Source: Rhodospirillales bacterium
GTDB lineage: Bacteria > Pseudomonadota > Alphaproteobacteria > CACIAM-22H2
NCBI GenBank assembly: GCA_016794025.1
Contig: JAEUKX010000045.1
Span: 52,291 to 116,290, forward strand
DNA length: 64,000 nucleotides
Direction of reading: 5' to 3'
Part shown: piece after piece, positions 20,054 to 29,269 of the stretch
Layout of the letters: each line of letters begins with the position of its first letter
Numbering within the stretch: position 1 is the stretch's first letter
Notes under the pieces: model-generated
Told to the model about the DNA's origin: nothing
What the model saw: the letters and a program-made list of their open reading frames with translations, nothing else
The model's database searches: none
Position numbers and translations under genes: made by a program

Positions 20054-20938
20054 TTACTCGGCCGGAGCCGCCTTCTTGCGGCGCGGGGCGGCCTTCTTGG
20101 CGGGCTTCGCCTCGGCGGCGGCGTCCTTGTCGGGAACCGCACCGGCGTCGGCGGCCGGCGCTTCTGCCGGAACGGACGCTTCGCCTGCCGGCACGTCGGC
20201 TGCCGCACCCACGTCGACACCCGCGGCCTTCATCTCGGCCTGCAGGCCGTCGAGGACGGCGTTCGACATGAGCTCGCAGTAGGTCGCGATCGCGCGCAGC
20301 GCGTCGTCGTTGCCGGGGATCGGGTACGTGACGCCCTTCGGATCGCTGTTGGAGTCCAGCACCGCAATGACCGGGATGTTGAGGCGGCGCGCTTCCTCGA
20401 CCGCGATCGATTCCTTGTTCGTGTCGATCACGAACAGCAGGTCGGGCAGGCCGCCCATTTCCTTGATGCCGCCCAGCGAACGCTCGAGCTTGTCGCGCTC
20501 GCGCGTCATGAACAGCATTTCCTTCTTCGTCAGGCCGCCCGAGGCCGCGCCGGCGGGCTGGTCACCCGAGAGGCGGTCGTCGATTTCCTTGAGGCGCTTG
20601 ATCGAGTTCGAGATCGTCTTCCAGTTGGTGAGCATGCCGCCCAGCCAGCGGTGGTTGACGAAGTACTGGCCGCAGCGCTTGGCCGCCTCGGCGACGGGCT
20701 CCTGCGCCTGACGCTTTGTGCCGACGAACAGCACGCGGCCGCCGCCGGCGACGACGTCACGCGCCGCCTGGAGCGCGCGATCCAGCATCGGGACGGTCTG
20801 CTGCAGGTCGATGATGTGGACCCCGTTGCGCACGCCGAAAAGGAACGGCGCCATCTTGGGATTCCAGCGACGGGTCTGGTGGCCGAAATGCACGCCCGCT
20901 TCGAGGAGCTGGCGCATGGAAAACACGGGCATCGCCAT
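20054..20938 (-). CDS. rpsB: 30S ribosomal protein S2 with long charged C-terminal tail
   Basis: Small-subunit ribosomal protein, 294 residues. The core (about 1-240) is typical: [20 protein letters not shown] at the start, then [17 protein letters not shown] and [18 protein letters not shown]. The last 50 or so residues are an Ala/Pro/Asp stretch followed by a Lys/Arg-rich end, absent in E. coli S2 (241 residues). The ATG at 20938 is preceded by GGAGAAAGGAAAG, a strong ribosome-binding site; the frame stays open to 21121 without looking like protein. First gene of the 15-gene minus-strand run. Confidence 0.97.
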   Translation of the reverse strand: MAMPVFSMRQLLEAGVHFGHQTRRWNPKMAPFLFGVRNGVHIIDLQQTVPMLDRALQAARDVVAGGGRVLFVGTKRQAQEPVAEAAKRCGQYFVNHRWLGGMLTNWKTISNSIKRLKEIDDRLSGDQPAGAASGGLTKKEMLFMTRERDKLERSLGGIKEMGGLPDLLFVIDTNKESIAVEEARRLNIPVIAVLDSNSDPKGVTYPIPGNDDALRAIATYCELMSNAVLDGLQAEMKAAGVDVGAAADVPAGEASVPAEAPAADAGAVPDKDAAAEAKPAKKAAPRRKKAAPAE

Positions 20939-20983
20939 CGGCGACTTTCCTTTCTCCGGTTGATCCGCCGCGGGACGAGCACC

Positions 20984-21035
20984 GTTCGCCCGAAGGGGCG
21001 AGGGCACCGGAACGACCGCCGGCCTATGGCGCCGG
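20984..21035 (-). promoter_or_regulatory. Structured rpsB leader with two hairpins
   Basis: In the 232-bp region upstream of rpsB, the minus-strand transcript would contain a 6-bp hairpin with a 4-base loop (arms 20986-20991 and 20996-21001) and a second GC-rich palindrome around 21016-21035 (GCCGGC arms). rpsB is known to be feedback-regulated through its leader in several bacteria, so a role in S2 autoregulation is possible. That is inference; I did not match a known leader family, and no clear -35/-10 pair is evident upstream. Confidence 0.3.
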
Positions 21036-21170
21036 CAACCGCAAATGTCCCGCGTGAGGGTTTGCCGCACCGGAGCCCAATGCCCCGACGCGCGGGCGCG
21101 GTGGTACGCCACGCCGGGCATATTTGCAAGTCGCCCGGTGTCAGAAGTTCAAGCTATTGTAAAATAATGA

Positions 21171-21692
21171 TTATTCAGGCGGCAGGCGGCGGCTCGCATA
21201 GTAGACGAGCAGCTTGCCGAGCGTCCGGGCAAAATCGTTCTTCGTCGTCGCAAGCGTATGGCCGAACGCCTCGCCGCGCAGGAACTGGTGCATGTCGGCG
21301 ATCCGGGCAGCGTCCGCCGCACCCGCGCCGTGTGCGTCTCCCGGAGTGTGCGGCATCGTCTCGCGCACGAACTTCAGCAGCGCGTGCATGCCGTCGCGCG
21401 TGGGTTCGTCAAGCTGGTCGAGTTCAGCCACGAACGTCGCGCGATCGATCCGGTGGACCTCGACCTCGGTCAGCGCGCGCGCCGCCGCCATGCGGGGGCC
21501 GCCGTCGAACAGCGCGAGTTCGCCGAAGATCTGGCCGGGCTTGACCGTACCGATCGGAACCTTGCCGCCGCCGTCCTGCGGCCGGTAGAGCTCCACGAGC
21601 CCCGTGCGCAGCAGGCACGCAAAAGTGCCAGGATCGCCCTCGCGGAAGATCAGTTCACCGGTCGCAAAGCGACCAATCCCGTCGTCGGCCAT
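21171..21692 (-). CDS. Cyclic nucleotide-binding domain protein without a DNA-binding domain
   Basis: A 173-residue protein that is essentially one Crp-type beta-barrel. The phosphate-binding cassette is visible as GQIFGELALFDGGPRMAAARA (about residues 53-73), keeping the Glu and Arg that contact cAMP or cGMP. The start of the domain reads FATGELIFREGDPG. After the barrel come helices (LLKFVRETMPHTPGD, then a Lys/Arg-rich end) but no helix-turn-helix, so it is not a classic CRP/FNR activator. It could be a stand-alone sensor or partner subunit. It lies 59 bp after the TetR gene, in the same direction. Confidence 0.8.
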   Translation of the reverse strand: MADDGIGRFATGELIFREGDPGTFACLLRTGLVELYRPQDGGGKVPIGTVKPGQIFGELALFDGGPRMAAARALTEVEVHRIDRATFVAELDQLDEPTRDGMHALLKFVRETMPHTPGDAHGAGAADAARIADMHQFLRGEAFGHTLATTKNDFARTLGKLLVYYASRRLPPE

Positions 21693-21751
21693 GCACGCCT
21701 CCCGGAAACGGGATGGACTGTATCCCGAAAAGCCGGGACAGCAAATCGCCC

Positions 21752-22426
21752 TTAGCCGGCGATCGCCCGGCACATCTCGTCGAGGACGCCGTCGAGCAGC
21801 TCCTGCACCAGCCGGCCAGGCTGCGGGCGGGCAGGCTTGCGCGACCAGACCGGGCTGCCGAATCCGCCATCCAGCGCCAGCGTCGCGAAACCGTGGATCG
21901 TCGCCCATGTGTGCGTCATGCGCGCAGGCGCGCGCCGGTCGACCAGATGCCCGCTCGCGACCAGCGCTGACGTCATCGCGCCGTAGATCCGCTGGTGGCA
22001 GGCTTCCTGCGCCCGGGCCAGCCGCGGACGCGAGCCGTCGATCGCGTCCGGGCGGAACATCAGCTGGAACTTTGCGCGGTGCGAAAGCGCATACTCCACA
22101 TACGCCGCCGCCATCGCGCGCAGCCGCGCCATCGCATCCGAACCGGCCCGCGCCATGCGTCGGTCGATCGCGCGTGCAAGCTCGTCGAACGAGTCGGCCG
22201 CAAGCTCGCTCAGCAGGCCCGTCTTGTCGCCGAAATGGTGCGCCGGCGCGCCATGGGAGATGCCCGCGCGCCGCGCGCACTCGCGGAGTGCAAAGCCTTC
22301 GATCCCGTCGCGGCCGACCATCGCCTCGGCCACGTCGAGAATCCGGGCACGGAGATCTTCCGCGAACTCCGCCGGCGGCCGGCCCACCGGCCGCGGCGAT
22401 CTGCGCATCCGCAACGTCGCTTTCAT
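21752..22426 (-). CDS. TetR/AcrR-family transcriptional regulator
   Basis: One-component repressor-type regulator of 224 residues. The N-terminal helix-turn-helix is clear: ARILDVAEAMVGRDGIEGF, then LRECARRAGISHGAPAHHFGDKTGLLSEL (about residues 28-72). The C-terminal ligand domain reads LRAMAAAYVEYALSHRAKFQLMFRPD and resembles the TetR_C_33/WHG group. Its own operator and ligand are not evident. It sits 13 bp after the DUF2336 gene and is probably cotranscribed with it. Confidence 0.92.
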   Translation of the reverse strand: MKATLRMRRSPRPVGRPPAEFAEDLRARILDVAEAMVGRDGIEGFALRECARRAGISHGAPAHHFGDKTGLLSELAADSFDELARAIDRRMARAGSDAMARLRAMAAAYVEYALSHRAKFQLMFRPDAIDGSRPRLARAQEACHQRIYGAMTSALVASGHLVDRRAPARMTHTWATIHGFATLALDGGFGSPVWSRKPARPQPGRLVQELLDGVLDEMCRAIAG

Positions 22427-22439
22427 CGGTCGTCCTCCC

Positions 22440-23510
22440 TCACCATTCCGGCCGCATCGAACGTGCGGCCTTGGCTTGCGCGACAGTCAGATTGTCGAAC
22501 GCACGCAACCCCTCCTCGACGGCAGCCGGTGCCTCGGCGCTGAGCGCGTCCAGCATTGCCGCGAAGGTCACGCGCCCCATGTCCCGCGCGCGGGACATCA
22601 GGGCAAGGTCGGCGAATTCCCCGCCCCGGCACGCGCGGCGCACGAGCCGGAGCGGTTCGCCCAGATGCTGGGCCAGCGCCACCTCGAAAAGGTCGCCGCG
22701 CCCCGCGCGCACAAGCTCGAGGAAACCCACCACGCGGTCGTCCGGCCAGGTACCCCAGCCACCGAGCATGCCGTCGAGAAGCGGGAAAAGCCTGCCGTCG
22801 GCTTCCATCCGGCTCGCCGCTTCCTCTGCCGCTCCGGCAATTACCGCCCGCAGGGCGCCAGGATCGACGGACAGCCGCTTGAACAGGAATCCGTGCAGCG
22901 CTTCGGCGATCCAGCCGAGCATCTCGTAGGCGATGACGGCCGGAAGATCGGCGCGCCGGCTCAGCGGATCGTGCAACTCCGGCCAGCCGCGTGCGAGATC
23001 GGCAACGACCGCGAACGTCTCGCGCGAAATGCGCGCGGATTCGTTCGACAGCAGCGCCCGCAGCACGTCGAGCTCCCCGAAGCTCGCAAGGCACTGGCTC
23101 AGCGCGAGCGTGACGTCGGCACGCCCGGCGATCGCGGTGCGGTGCGCCTGCGAACTGCTGCTGGCGATCGCGATCAGGTCGGCTTCGCCCAGTGCCTGGG
23201 ACGCGGTGAGCACGGGCCAGGCGACCTCGATCTCGTCGTTGGCCAGCACGCGCAGGACCGACTTGGACACGCCCGGATCGTGCGACAGCCGCTCGGCCAC
23301 CAGCCGGCGCAGCGGCGTCTCGATCTCGCGGATGATCGCGCGCACAAGCTCGACCGCGAGGATCTGGAAGCGTGTCGCCGGACCCTCCGCACCGATGGCT
23401 GCGACGAATTCAGCAAGTTCCCCCACGGCTTCGTGGCGGTCGCCGGTGGCTTCCTTGCCAAGCCTGTCGATGATCGCCTGAAGGCGCTCGATGAGCGATT
23501 GCGGCTGCAT
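22440..23510 (-). CDS. DUF2336 domain protein
   Basis: A 356-residue, helix-rich, HEAT-like protein of the alphaproteobacterial DUF2336 family, whose function is not established. The family core is visible in PLRRLVAERLSHDPGVSK, VLANDEIEVAWPVLTAS, DLIAIASSSSQAHRTAIAGR and RADLPAVIAYEMLGWI. There is no signal peptide or membrane helix. The ATG at 23510 lies two bases after the stop of the upstream unknown gene, so the two are likely coupled. The frame is open further upstream only as a shadow. Confidence 0.8.
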   Translation of the reverse strand: MQPQSLIERLQAIIDRLGKEATGDRHEAVGELAEFVAAIGAEGPATRFQILAVELVRAIIREIETPLRRLVAERLSHDPGVSKSVLRVLANDEIEVAWPVLTASQALGEADLIAIASSSSQAHRTAIAGRADVTLALSQCLASFGELDVLRALLSNESARISRETFAVVADLARGWPELHDPLSRRADLPAVIAYEMLGWIAEALHGFLFKRLSVDPGALRAVIAGAAEEAASRMEADGRLFPLLDGMLGGWGTWPDDRVVGFLELVRAGRGDLFEVALAQHLGEPLRLVRRACRGGEFADLALMSRARDMGRVTFAAMLDALSAEAPAAVEEGLRAFDNLTVAQAKAARSMRPEW

Positions 23511-23512
23511 GC

Positions 23513-24310
23513 CTAGCCTTGCGCGGCGGCCAGCGCGCGGAGTTCGCCGCCGAGTGCCGCGAGGACGGCAACCAGCGGCCGGTGCGGCCGCTGCCCGGCG
23601 GACTGCCAGCGTTCGGCGAGGGTATGCGCCGCCCGGTCGACGCGGCGGTGATCGGCCGCGGGGTCGCCGCGCCGGACGGCCCTGCTGCCCGTCGTCAGCC
23701 AGAAGCACGCATGGCCGGGTGCCGCACGGTCGAGATGCGCGACGACCCATCGCCCGCGCGAAAGCCCGATCGGCTGGACGAGCCTTGGCACTGCGGGCAT
23801 GGCTGCGATACCGGGCAGCCGCCAGCGCAGGCGGGCGCCGAAACCGGGATCGAAGACGGCGTCGCGCGACGCCGCGACGAGATGCCGGCTCGCGCCGTCG
23901 GGAAACACGGGAAACTGCCGGAGACGCTGCGCGTGCAGGAATCCTCCCCAGTCCATTCGCCCCACGGCCTCGCGTGCCCGTCCAATCCCGCCGCCTGGTG
24001 CGCGAACCGCAAGCCGGCTCGCCTCGATCGTAGCAAGCGATTCCGCGTCGACGGCGCCCAGCGTCATCGCCGGACCGCCCTCGTCGCTCTCGACGACGAC
24101 GGCGACCGGCAACGTGCGGACCGAATAGCCCGCACGCCGGGCAAACGCGCACGCCACGAGCGCATCGGTGAAGCCCGCGCGCGCCTCGGCACCAAAACTG
24201 TCGAACACGGCCTCGTCCAGCTCGCGGCGCAGGAATTCCCAGACGGAATCGGGCACGGCGGATAACGGCGTGCTGTCATTGCTGCGGTGCTGGAGCGGCG
24301 ACGTCGGCAT
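23513..24310 (-). CDS. Hypothetical protein upstream of DUF2336 gene
   Basis: A 265-residue frame in the direction of, and almost touching, the DUF2336 gene. I do not recognise a family. It has no obvious membrane segment and is rich in Ala and Arg. Notable segments are DSVWEFLRRELDEAVFDSFG near the start, LVACAFARRAGYSVRTLPVA, FPVFPDGASRHLVAASRDAV and a C-terminal Ala-rich helix. The start is uncertain: ATG at 24310 is used here, while a GTG at 24256 would give 247 residues. Coupling with DUF2336 suggests a shared role. Confidence 0.65.
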   Translation of the reverse strand: MPTSPLQHRSNDSTPLSAVPDSVWEFLRRELDEAVFDSFGAEARAGFTDALVACAFARRAGYSVRTLPVAVVVESDEGGPAMTLGAVDAESLATIEASRLAVRAPGGGIGRAREAVGRMDWGGFLHAQRLRQFPVFPDGASRHLVAASRDAVFDPGFGARLRWRLPGIAAMPAVPRLVQPIGLSRGRWVVAHLDRAAPGHACFWLTTGSRAVRRGDPAADHRRVDRAAHTLAERWQSAGQRPHRPLVAVLAALGGELRALAAAQG

Positions 24311-24414
24311 CCTGAGGCGCAATCTCGACCAAAGCGAATCCGGCTTGCGACCGATTCGCGATCACCACTCTACAGCGCCGGGTTAAATAGTCATCGTCTA
24401 AATCGTCGTACGCA

Positions 24415-27400
24415 TCAGATTTCGACGACTTCGAGGATCCCCGGAACGTCGCCGAGCGAACGCCGCATCTCAGGCGTGATCGCATAGCTTTCCTTGAGCC
24501 GCACATCAACCTCCTCGCCGGGCGCGGTCTGGAGTTGAATGCGGATCGCCCCGCGCCCCCGCTGCGCCTTGGCGATCGTGGCCTTCAGCCCCGCAAGCGC
24601 ACCCGCATCCCCCAGCGTCACGCGAAGGCCGGAAGCCGACTGCGCCACCGCCTCGTCGAGGGGGCGGATGTCGGATGCCAGCAGCTTTATGTTCTCCTCT
24701 TCCACCCGCGCGTCGGCGGAAACGAGCAGCGGCCGGTTCGAGCCGAGAAGCTCGCGCGACTTGGCGAGCAGCTCGGAGAACAGCATCACCTCGAACGTGC
24801 CGCCCGCATCCGACAGCTGGACGAACGCGAAGCGGTTTCCCTTCGCCGACGTCCGCTCCTTCGAGCTAAGCACCGTTCCCGCCAGCTTCACGCGGCTCGA
24901 CCCGCCAGCCGACAGCGTGCGCGCGACGTCGGCCGAACGCACGACCCCGAGCCGCTTGAGTCCGATCGCGTAGGCGTCGAGCGGGTGGGCCGTCAGATAG
25001 AACCCGACGCTCTCGAACTCCGCCTGGAGTCGCTCGTGCAACTTCATGTCGGCGACCTGCGGCAGCGGCGGATCGGCAACCTTGCCGCCCGACGGGCCGC
25101 CGAAGATGTTCATCTGGTTGGTGCTGCGCTCCTCGGCGGTCGCCTGCGCGAGCCGCAGGATCGTCTCGATCGCGGCAAGCACGCGCGCGCGGTTGGGCTC
25201 CAGCGCATCGAACGCGCCGGCCTTTGCGAGGTTCTCGAGCTGGCGCTTGTTGACCTGGCGCGCGTCCACGCGCCTGGCAAAGTCGAACAGCGAACGGAAC
25301 GGACCGTTCGCCTTTCGCTCGGCAACCAGCGCCTCCATCGCGGCGATGCCGACATTGCGGACCGCCGCCAGCGCATAGCGCACGCAACCCTTGCCTTCCG
25401 GCCCGTCGGGATACTCAACGCCGAAGACCGCGTCCGACCGGTTGATGTCGGGCGGAAGAGTCTTGTAGCCGAGCCGGTCCACTTCCTGGCGGAACAGGTT
25501 GAGCTTGTCGGTATTCGACATGTCGAGCGTCATCGACGCGGCGAAGAACTCGACCGGGTGGTTGGCCTTCAGCCACGCGGTCTGGTAGGCGACGATGGCG
25601 TAGGCGGCCGCATGGCTCTTGTTGAAGCCGTAGCCGGCAAACTTGTCGACGAGATCGAATATCTGCGAGGCCTTGGCCTGCTCGACGCCCTTGCCCACCG
25701 CACCTTCGACGAACGTCTTGCGCTGGGCTTCCATCTCTTCCTTGATCTTCTTGCCCATCGCGCGGCGCAGCAGGTCGGCACCGCCCAGCGAATAGCCGGA
25801 CAGCACCTGCGCGATCTGCATCACCTGTTCCTGGTAGATGATGACGCCGTAGGTCTCCTTGAGGATCCCCTCGAGCGAGGGATGCAGGTAGTCCGGCTTC
25901 TCAGCTCCCTGCTTGACGGCGATGTATTTGGGGATGTTCTCCATCGGGCCGGGGCGATAGAGCGCCACGAGCGCGATGATGTCCTCGATCCGGTCGGGCC
26001 GCAGGCGGCGCACCGCGTCGCGCATGCCCGTGCTTTCGAGCTGGAACACCCCGCCCGTGTCGCCGCGCGAAAGCATCTCGTAGGTTTTCCGGTCGTCGAG
26101 CGGCAGGTGCGCGACGTCGACCGCCACGCCCTTGCCCGCGATCAGCCCGACCGCGCGGCTCAGCACGGTGAGCGTCTTGAGGCCGAGGAAGTCGAACTTG
26201 ACGAGCCCGGCCTTCTCGACGTCCTTCATGTTGAACTGCGTGACCGGCATGTTCGAGCGCGGATCGCGGTAGAGCGGGACTAGCTCCTCGAGCGGCCGGT
26301 CGCCGATGACGACGCCCGCGGCGTGTGTCGAGGCGTGCCGGTAGAGCCCTTCCAGATGCAGCGCGATGTCGACGAGGCGGTTCACGGCCTCGTCCTGGCG
26401 GATCATGTCCTTGAGCGCCGGTTCGCCGTCGATCGCCTGCTGGAGCGTCACGGGATTCGCCGGGTTGTTGGGGACGAGCTTGCAAATGCGGTCGACCTGC
26501 CCATACGGCATGCCGAGCACGCGGCCCACGTCGCGCAGCACGGCGCGCGCCTGCAGCTTGCCGAAAGTGATGATCTGCGCCACACGGTCGAAGCCGTAGG
26601 CGCCCTGGACATACTTGATCACCTCGTCGCGCCGGTCCTGGCAGAAGTCGATGTCGAAGTCGGGCATCGACACGCGTTCGGGATTGAGGAAGCGCTCGAA
26701 CAGCAGGCCGAACTGCAGCGGATCGAGATCCGTGATCGTCAGCGCCCAGGCGACGACCGAACCCGCACCCGACCCGCGCCCTGGCCCCACCGGGATTCCG
26801 TGGTTCTTCGCCCACTGGATGAAGTCGGCGACGATGAGGAAGTAGCCGGGGAACCCCATCGACACGATGACGTCGGCCTCGTACTCGAGCCGCTTGCGGT
26901 AGGGCTCCTTCTCCGCCTCGGTCTTGCCGGCCAGCCGCTTCTCGAGGCCCGCGCGCGCAAGCTCGCGCAGCGCATCGGCCTCCGAGCTGTCTTTGGCGCG
27001 CGTCGAGCGCGGCAGGATCGGCTTGCGGCCGGTCATCCACCACGAGCAGCGCCTTGCCACGACCAGCGTGTTCGCGACCGCCTCGGGCAGGTCGGCGAAG
27101 AGCTCGCGCATCTCGCCCGCGCCCTTGAAACGCCATTCCGGCGAGGAACGACGGCGCTCTTCGTCGGCAAGGAAGCGGCCGGACGCGATGCACAGCAGCG
27201 CGTCGTGCGCCTGAGACATGCTCTCGTCGATGAAATAGACGTCGTTGGTCGCCACGAGCGGCAGGCCGCGCGCATAGGCGATGTCGACAAGCGCACCTTC
27301 GATCCTGGCCTGCTCGGGCAGCCCGGTGCGCATCAGCTCCACATAGAGCCGGCCCGCAAACGCCTTCTCCAGCCGCCCGAGCACCGCTTCGGCTGCGTCG

Positions 27401-27867
27401 CGCTGCCCTTCGAGCAGCAGCCGTCCGACAGGCCCCGACGGGCCGCCGAGAAGGCACAGCAGACCCTCGGCATGCGCCTCGACCGTCTCGAGGCTTACCT
27501 GCGGCGTCTCGCCGCCCGGCGTTTCGAGATAGGCCTGGCTCGACAGCTTCGAGAGGTTCGCCCAGCCCTTTTCGTCCTGAACGAGGAACAGCAGACGATC
27601 CGGCTCGGGGTTGCGGCCCGTGCGCGTCACGCCGCCGTCCTGCTGGCAGCGGATGCCCAGATTGCAGCCGACCACCGGCTGTACGCCCGCCTCGACGGCA
27701 GCGGCCGAGAATTCGAGCGCACCGAACAGGTTGCCGGTATCCGTGATCGCAACGGCCGGCATCGAATTCTTCTTCGCGAGTTCGACGAGCTTCTTGACCT
27801 TGATCGCGCCTTCCGAGAGCGAATAGGCGGAATGGACGCGCAGATGGACGAATTTCTCGTGCGGCAT
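24415..27867 (-). CDS. dnaE: DNA polymerase III alpha subunit
   Basis: Replicative polymerase, 1150 residues, matching DnaE1. Domains in order: PHP (about 1-270, starting FVHLRVHSAYSLSEGA), the C-family polymerase core with the catalytic Asp region MPDFDIDFCQDRRDEVIKYV, fingers containing FNKSHAAAYAIVAYQTAW, a helix-hairpin-helix region, and a C-terminal OB fold (VKLAGTVLSSKERTSAKGNR). In the PHP segment AITDTGNLFGALEF the family's usual TDHGN histidine is Thr, as in PHP domains thought to lack metal activity, so proofreading would rest on a DnaQ subunit (inference). The ATG at 27867 starts MPHEKFVHLR. Confidence 0.97.
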   Translation of the reverse strand: MPHEKFVHLRVHSAYSLSEGAIKVKKLVELAKKNSMPAVAITDTGNLFGALEFSAAAVEAGVQPVVGCNLGIRCQQDGGVTRTGRNPEPDRLLFLVQDEKGWANLSKLSSQAYLETPGGETPQVSLETVEAHAEGLLCLLGGPSGPVGRLLLEGQRDAAEAVLGRLEKAFAGRLYVELMRTGLPEQARIEGALVDIAYARGLPLVATNDVYFIDESMSQAHDALLCIASGRFLADEERRRSSPEWRFKGAGEMRELFADLPEAVANTLVVARRCSWWMTGRKPILPRSTRAKDSSEADALRELARAGLEKRLAGKTEAEKEPYRKRLEYEADVIVSMGFPGYFLIVADFIQWAKNHGIPVGPGRGSGAGSVVAWALTITDLDPLQFGLLFERFLNPERVSMPDFDIDFCQDRRDEVIKYVQGAYGFDRVAQIITFGKLQARAVLRDVGRVLGMPYGQVDRICKLVPNNPANPVTLQQAIDGEPALKDMIRQDEAVNRLVDIALHLEGLYRHASTHAAGVVIGDRPLEELVPLYRDPRSNMPVTQFNMKDVEKAGLVKFDFLGLKTLTVLSRAVGLIAGKGVAVDVAHLPLDDRKTYEMLSRGDTGGVFQLESTGMRDAVRRLRPDRIEDIIALVALYRPGPMENIPKYIAVKQGAEKPDYLHPSLEGILKETYGVIIYQEQVMQIAQVLSGYSLGGADLLRRAMGKKIKEEMEAQRKTFVEGAVGKGVEQAKASQIFDLVDKFAGYGFNKSHAAAYAIVAYQTAWLKANHPVEFFAASMTLDMSNTDKLNLFRQEVDRLGYKTLPPDINRSDAVFGVEYPDGPEGKGCVRYALAAVRNVGIAAMEALVAERKANGPFRSLFDFARRVDARQVNKRQLENLAKAGAFDALEPNRARVLAAIETILRLAQATAEERSTNQMNIFGGPSGGKVADPPLPQVADMKLHERLQAEFESVGFYLTAHPLDAYAIGLKRLGVVRSADVARTLSAGGSSRVKLAGTVLSSKERTSAKGNRFAFVQLSDAGGTFEVMLFSELLAKSRELLGSNRPLLVSADARVEEENIKLLASDIRPLDEAVAQSASGLRVTLGDAGALAGLKATIAKAQRGRGAIRIQLQTAPGEEVDVRLKESYAITPEMRRSLGDVPGILEVVEI

Positions 27868-27880
27868 GGCGGGCCCGAGC

Positions 27881-28633
27881 CTAGGGGTAGTCGTACGAGT
27901 CGATCCAGTCCCAATTCGCGCCGCCCAGCGCCAGATCGTCGGTAACCGTAAGAATTGCAAGGCGCGCGAACGGGATGCGCGCGGTCTCGCGCCCGAACCA
28001 GCCTGCGCAGAGATCGGCAAGTGCCGCGGCTTCGTGCGCGTCGAGCGCTTCGGCGAGATGCCAGATACCGACGGCATAGAACGGCCAGACGTCCTGTCCG
28101 GCCGCGCGCTGAAGTGCGTCGTAGGGATTTCCACCTTCGATGCGCTGCGGATAGGCCGGAAGATAGATGCGGCCATGATTGCGGCTGCCGACGAACGGCC
28201 CGCCCAGACGCAAGGCCGGCGCGCCGTGCGCGGTCGTCAAAGCGGCAGCGGTGGCGCGCAGGCGCACTGCCGCCGCCTCACTGGACGGCCGCGCGATGCT
28301 CGCATGCAGCGCCTGCCGCCGGCGTTCGCAGATTTCCCACGCGATCTTGGCCGCGAACGGCGCCGCGCGCAGCGCGGCTTCGGCCGCCTGAAATTCCGCC
28401 GACGCCTCGAGAGCCTCCGCGGGCACATGTGCGACGAGCGCCGCGCGTGGCGTGGCATAGCGGCCATCGACATAGTCGCGTCCATGCACGGATCGGATCG
28501 CCATCCGGTGGCCCGGCCGCACGAGCGGCAGGTGCGCCAGCCGGTAGTCCTCGCCCAACGCGAACGGGGCACCGGCGACAAACCGGTGGCGCGCGCCCGC
28601 ATAGGCGAGCACGTCGTCGGCGCAGAATTCCAA
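27881..28633 (-). CDS. Hypothetical protein between the lipoprotein gene and dnaE
   Basis: An approximately 250-residue soluble protein I cannot assign. Recognisable stretches include LGEDYRLAHLPLVRPGHRMA, GRDYVDGRYATPRAALVAHV and a C-terminal block WHLAEALDAHEAAALADLCAGWFG. No signal peptide or membrane helix is seen. The start is doubtful: no ATG fits, so I use a TTG (28633) just after the lipoprotein stop; a GTG at 28612 is an alternative. It ends 13 bp before dnaE, so all three genes may share one transcript. Confidence 0.6.
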   Translation of the reverse strand: MEFCADDVLAYAGARHRFVAGAPFALGEDYRLAHLPLVRPGHRMAIRSVHGRDYVDGRYATPRAALVAHVPAEALEASAEFQAAEAALRAAPFAAKIAWEICERRRQALHASIARPSSEAAAVRLRATAAALTTAHGAPALRLGGPFVGSRNHGRIYLPAYPQRIEGGNPYDALQRAAGQDVWPFYAVGIWHLAEALDAHEAAALADLCAGWFGRETARIPFARLAILTVTDDLALGGANWDWIDSYDYP

Positions 28634-28638
28634 CCTTG

Positions 28639-29211
28639 TCAGCGGGGCGCGGGCAGCGGCGCCGCGTCGACCGGCTGGCGGGGCGCGGCCGTCGCGGGTG
28701 CGGCCGCACGGCTCGGGGCCGGCTGCGGCTCGAGATAGCCGGTGCGCTGGGGATTGCCGCCGCGCGGCGCCATCGTCATGTCGACGGTGGATCCGCCAAG
28801 CAGCCCGCGGCTGGGCTGGATCTGGATCGTGGCCACGCGCGGCCCCTGCTGGAAGACGAGCACGCTGTTGGCGGCGCGCACGGTCGTGACTTCCTGCCAG
28901 CCGAAATTGGGCATCTCGCGCCGGTAAAATTCGTACATGTCGGCGACGTTGCTGCTCGAGTTGATGACAAGCCGGCCAGTCCACTGCTGGTCGCCGCCCA
29001 GGATGAGGGAGCGCTCCAGATCGATGGTGTTGTTGGCCGGCATCGGAATGTCGGAGAACTTCGTGAAGCCCGGGCCCGGCGTGGCGTTGTTGCTGCCGGC
29101 ATTCTGCTGGTTGCCGGTCGACGCGGTCTGGCTGCCGCCGACGAACCCGCAGGCGCCAAGCGCCAGCGCAAGAGCGGTCGAAATCACGGTCGCTCGAATT
29201 GCGTTTTGCAA
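28639..29211 (-). CDS. Lipoprotein of unknown function next to lolCD
   Basis: A 190-residue predicted lipoprotein. The N-terminus [17 protein letters not shown] has a lipobox (LGAC, Cys at 21), followed by a flexible Gly/Asn/Ser-rich linker (to about residue 45). A globular domain follows (GFTKFSDIPMPANNTIDLER, then RLVINSSSNVADMYEFYRR and GWQEVTTVRAANSVLVFQQG). It ends in a Pro/Ala-rich tail. The start is a TTG preceded by GAGGA; no ATG fits. It lies 58 bp after the lolD gene, whose complex releases lipoproteins from the inner membrane. The residue after Cys is Gly, not the Asp retention signal, so outer-membrane sorting is likely. Confidence 0.75.
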   Translation of the reverse strand: MQNAIRATVISTALALALGACGFVGGSQTASTGNQQNAGSNNATPGPGFTKFSDIPMPANNTIDLERSLILGGDQQWTGRLVINSSSNVADMYEFYRREMPNFGWQEVTTVRAANSVLVFQQGPRVATIQIQPSRGLLGGSTVDMTMAPRGGNPQRTGYLEPQPAPSRAAAPATAAPRQPVDAAPLPAPR

Positions 29212-29269
29212 ATTTCCGGTCCTCGAGTCGCGGTATATGCGAACAGTGTCCGGGTCCGGTCGGCCTGCG

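Noticed and set aside
16652..21544. A plus-strand open frame of 1630 codons antisense to rpsB, tsf, pyrH, frr and uppS.
   Set aside because: It mirrors highly conserved genes on the other strand; its translation is Arg/Asp/His-rich with no recognisable domain, as expected from the shadow frame of GC-rich codons.
24276..24509. A 77-codon minus-strand frame spanning the dnaE end and the gap after it.
   Set aside because: It is mostly dnaE in another frame, and the part in the gap has no start codon or ribosome-binding site.
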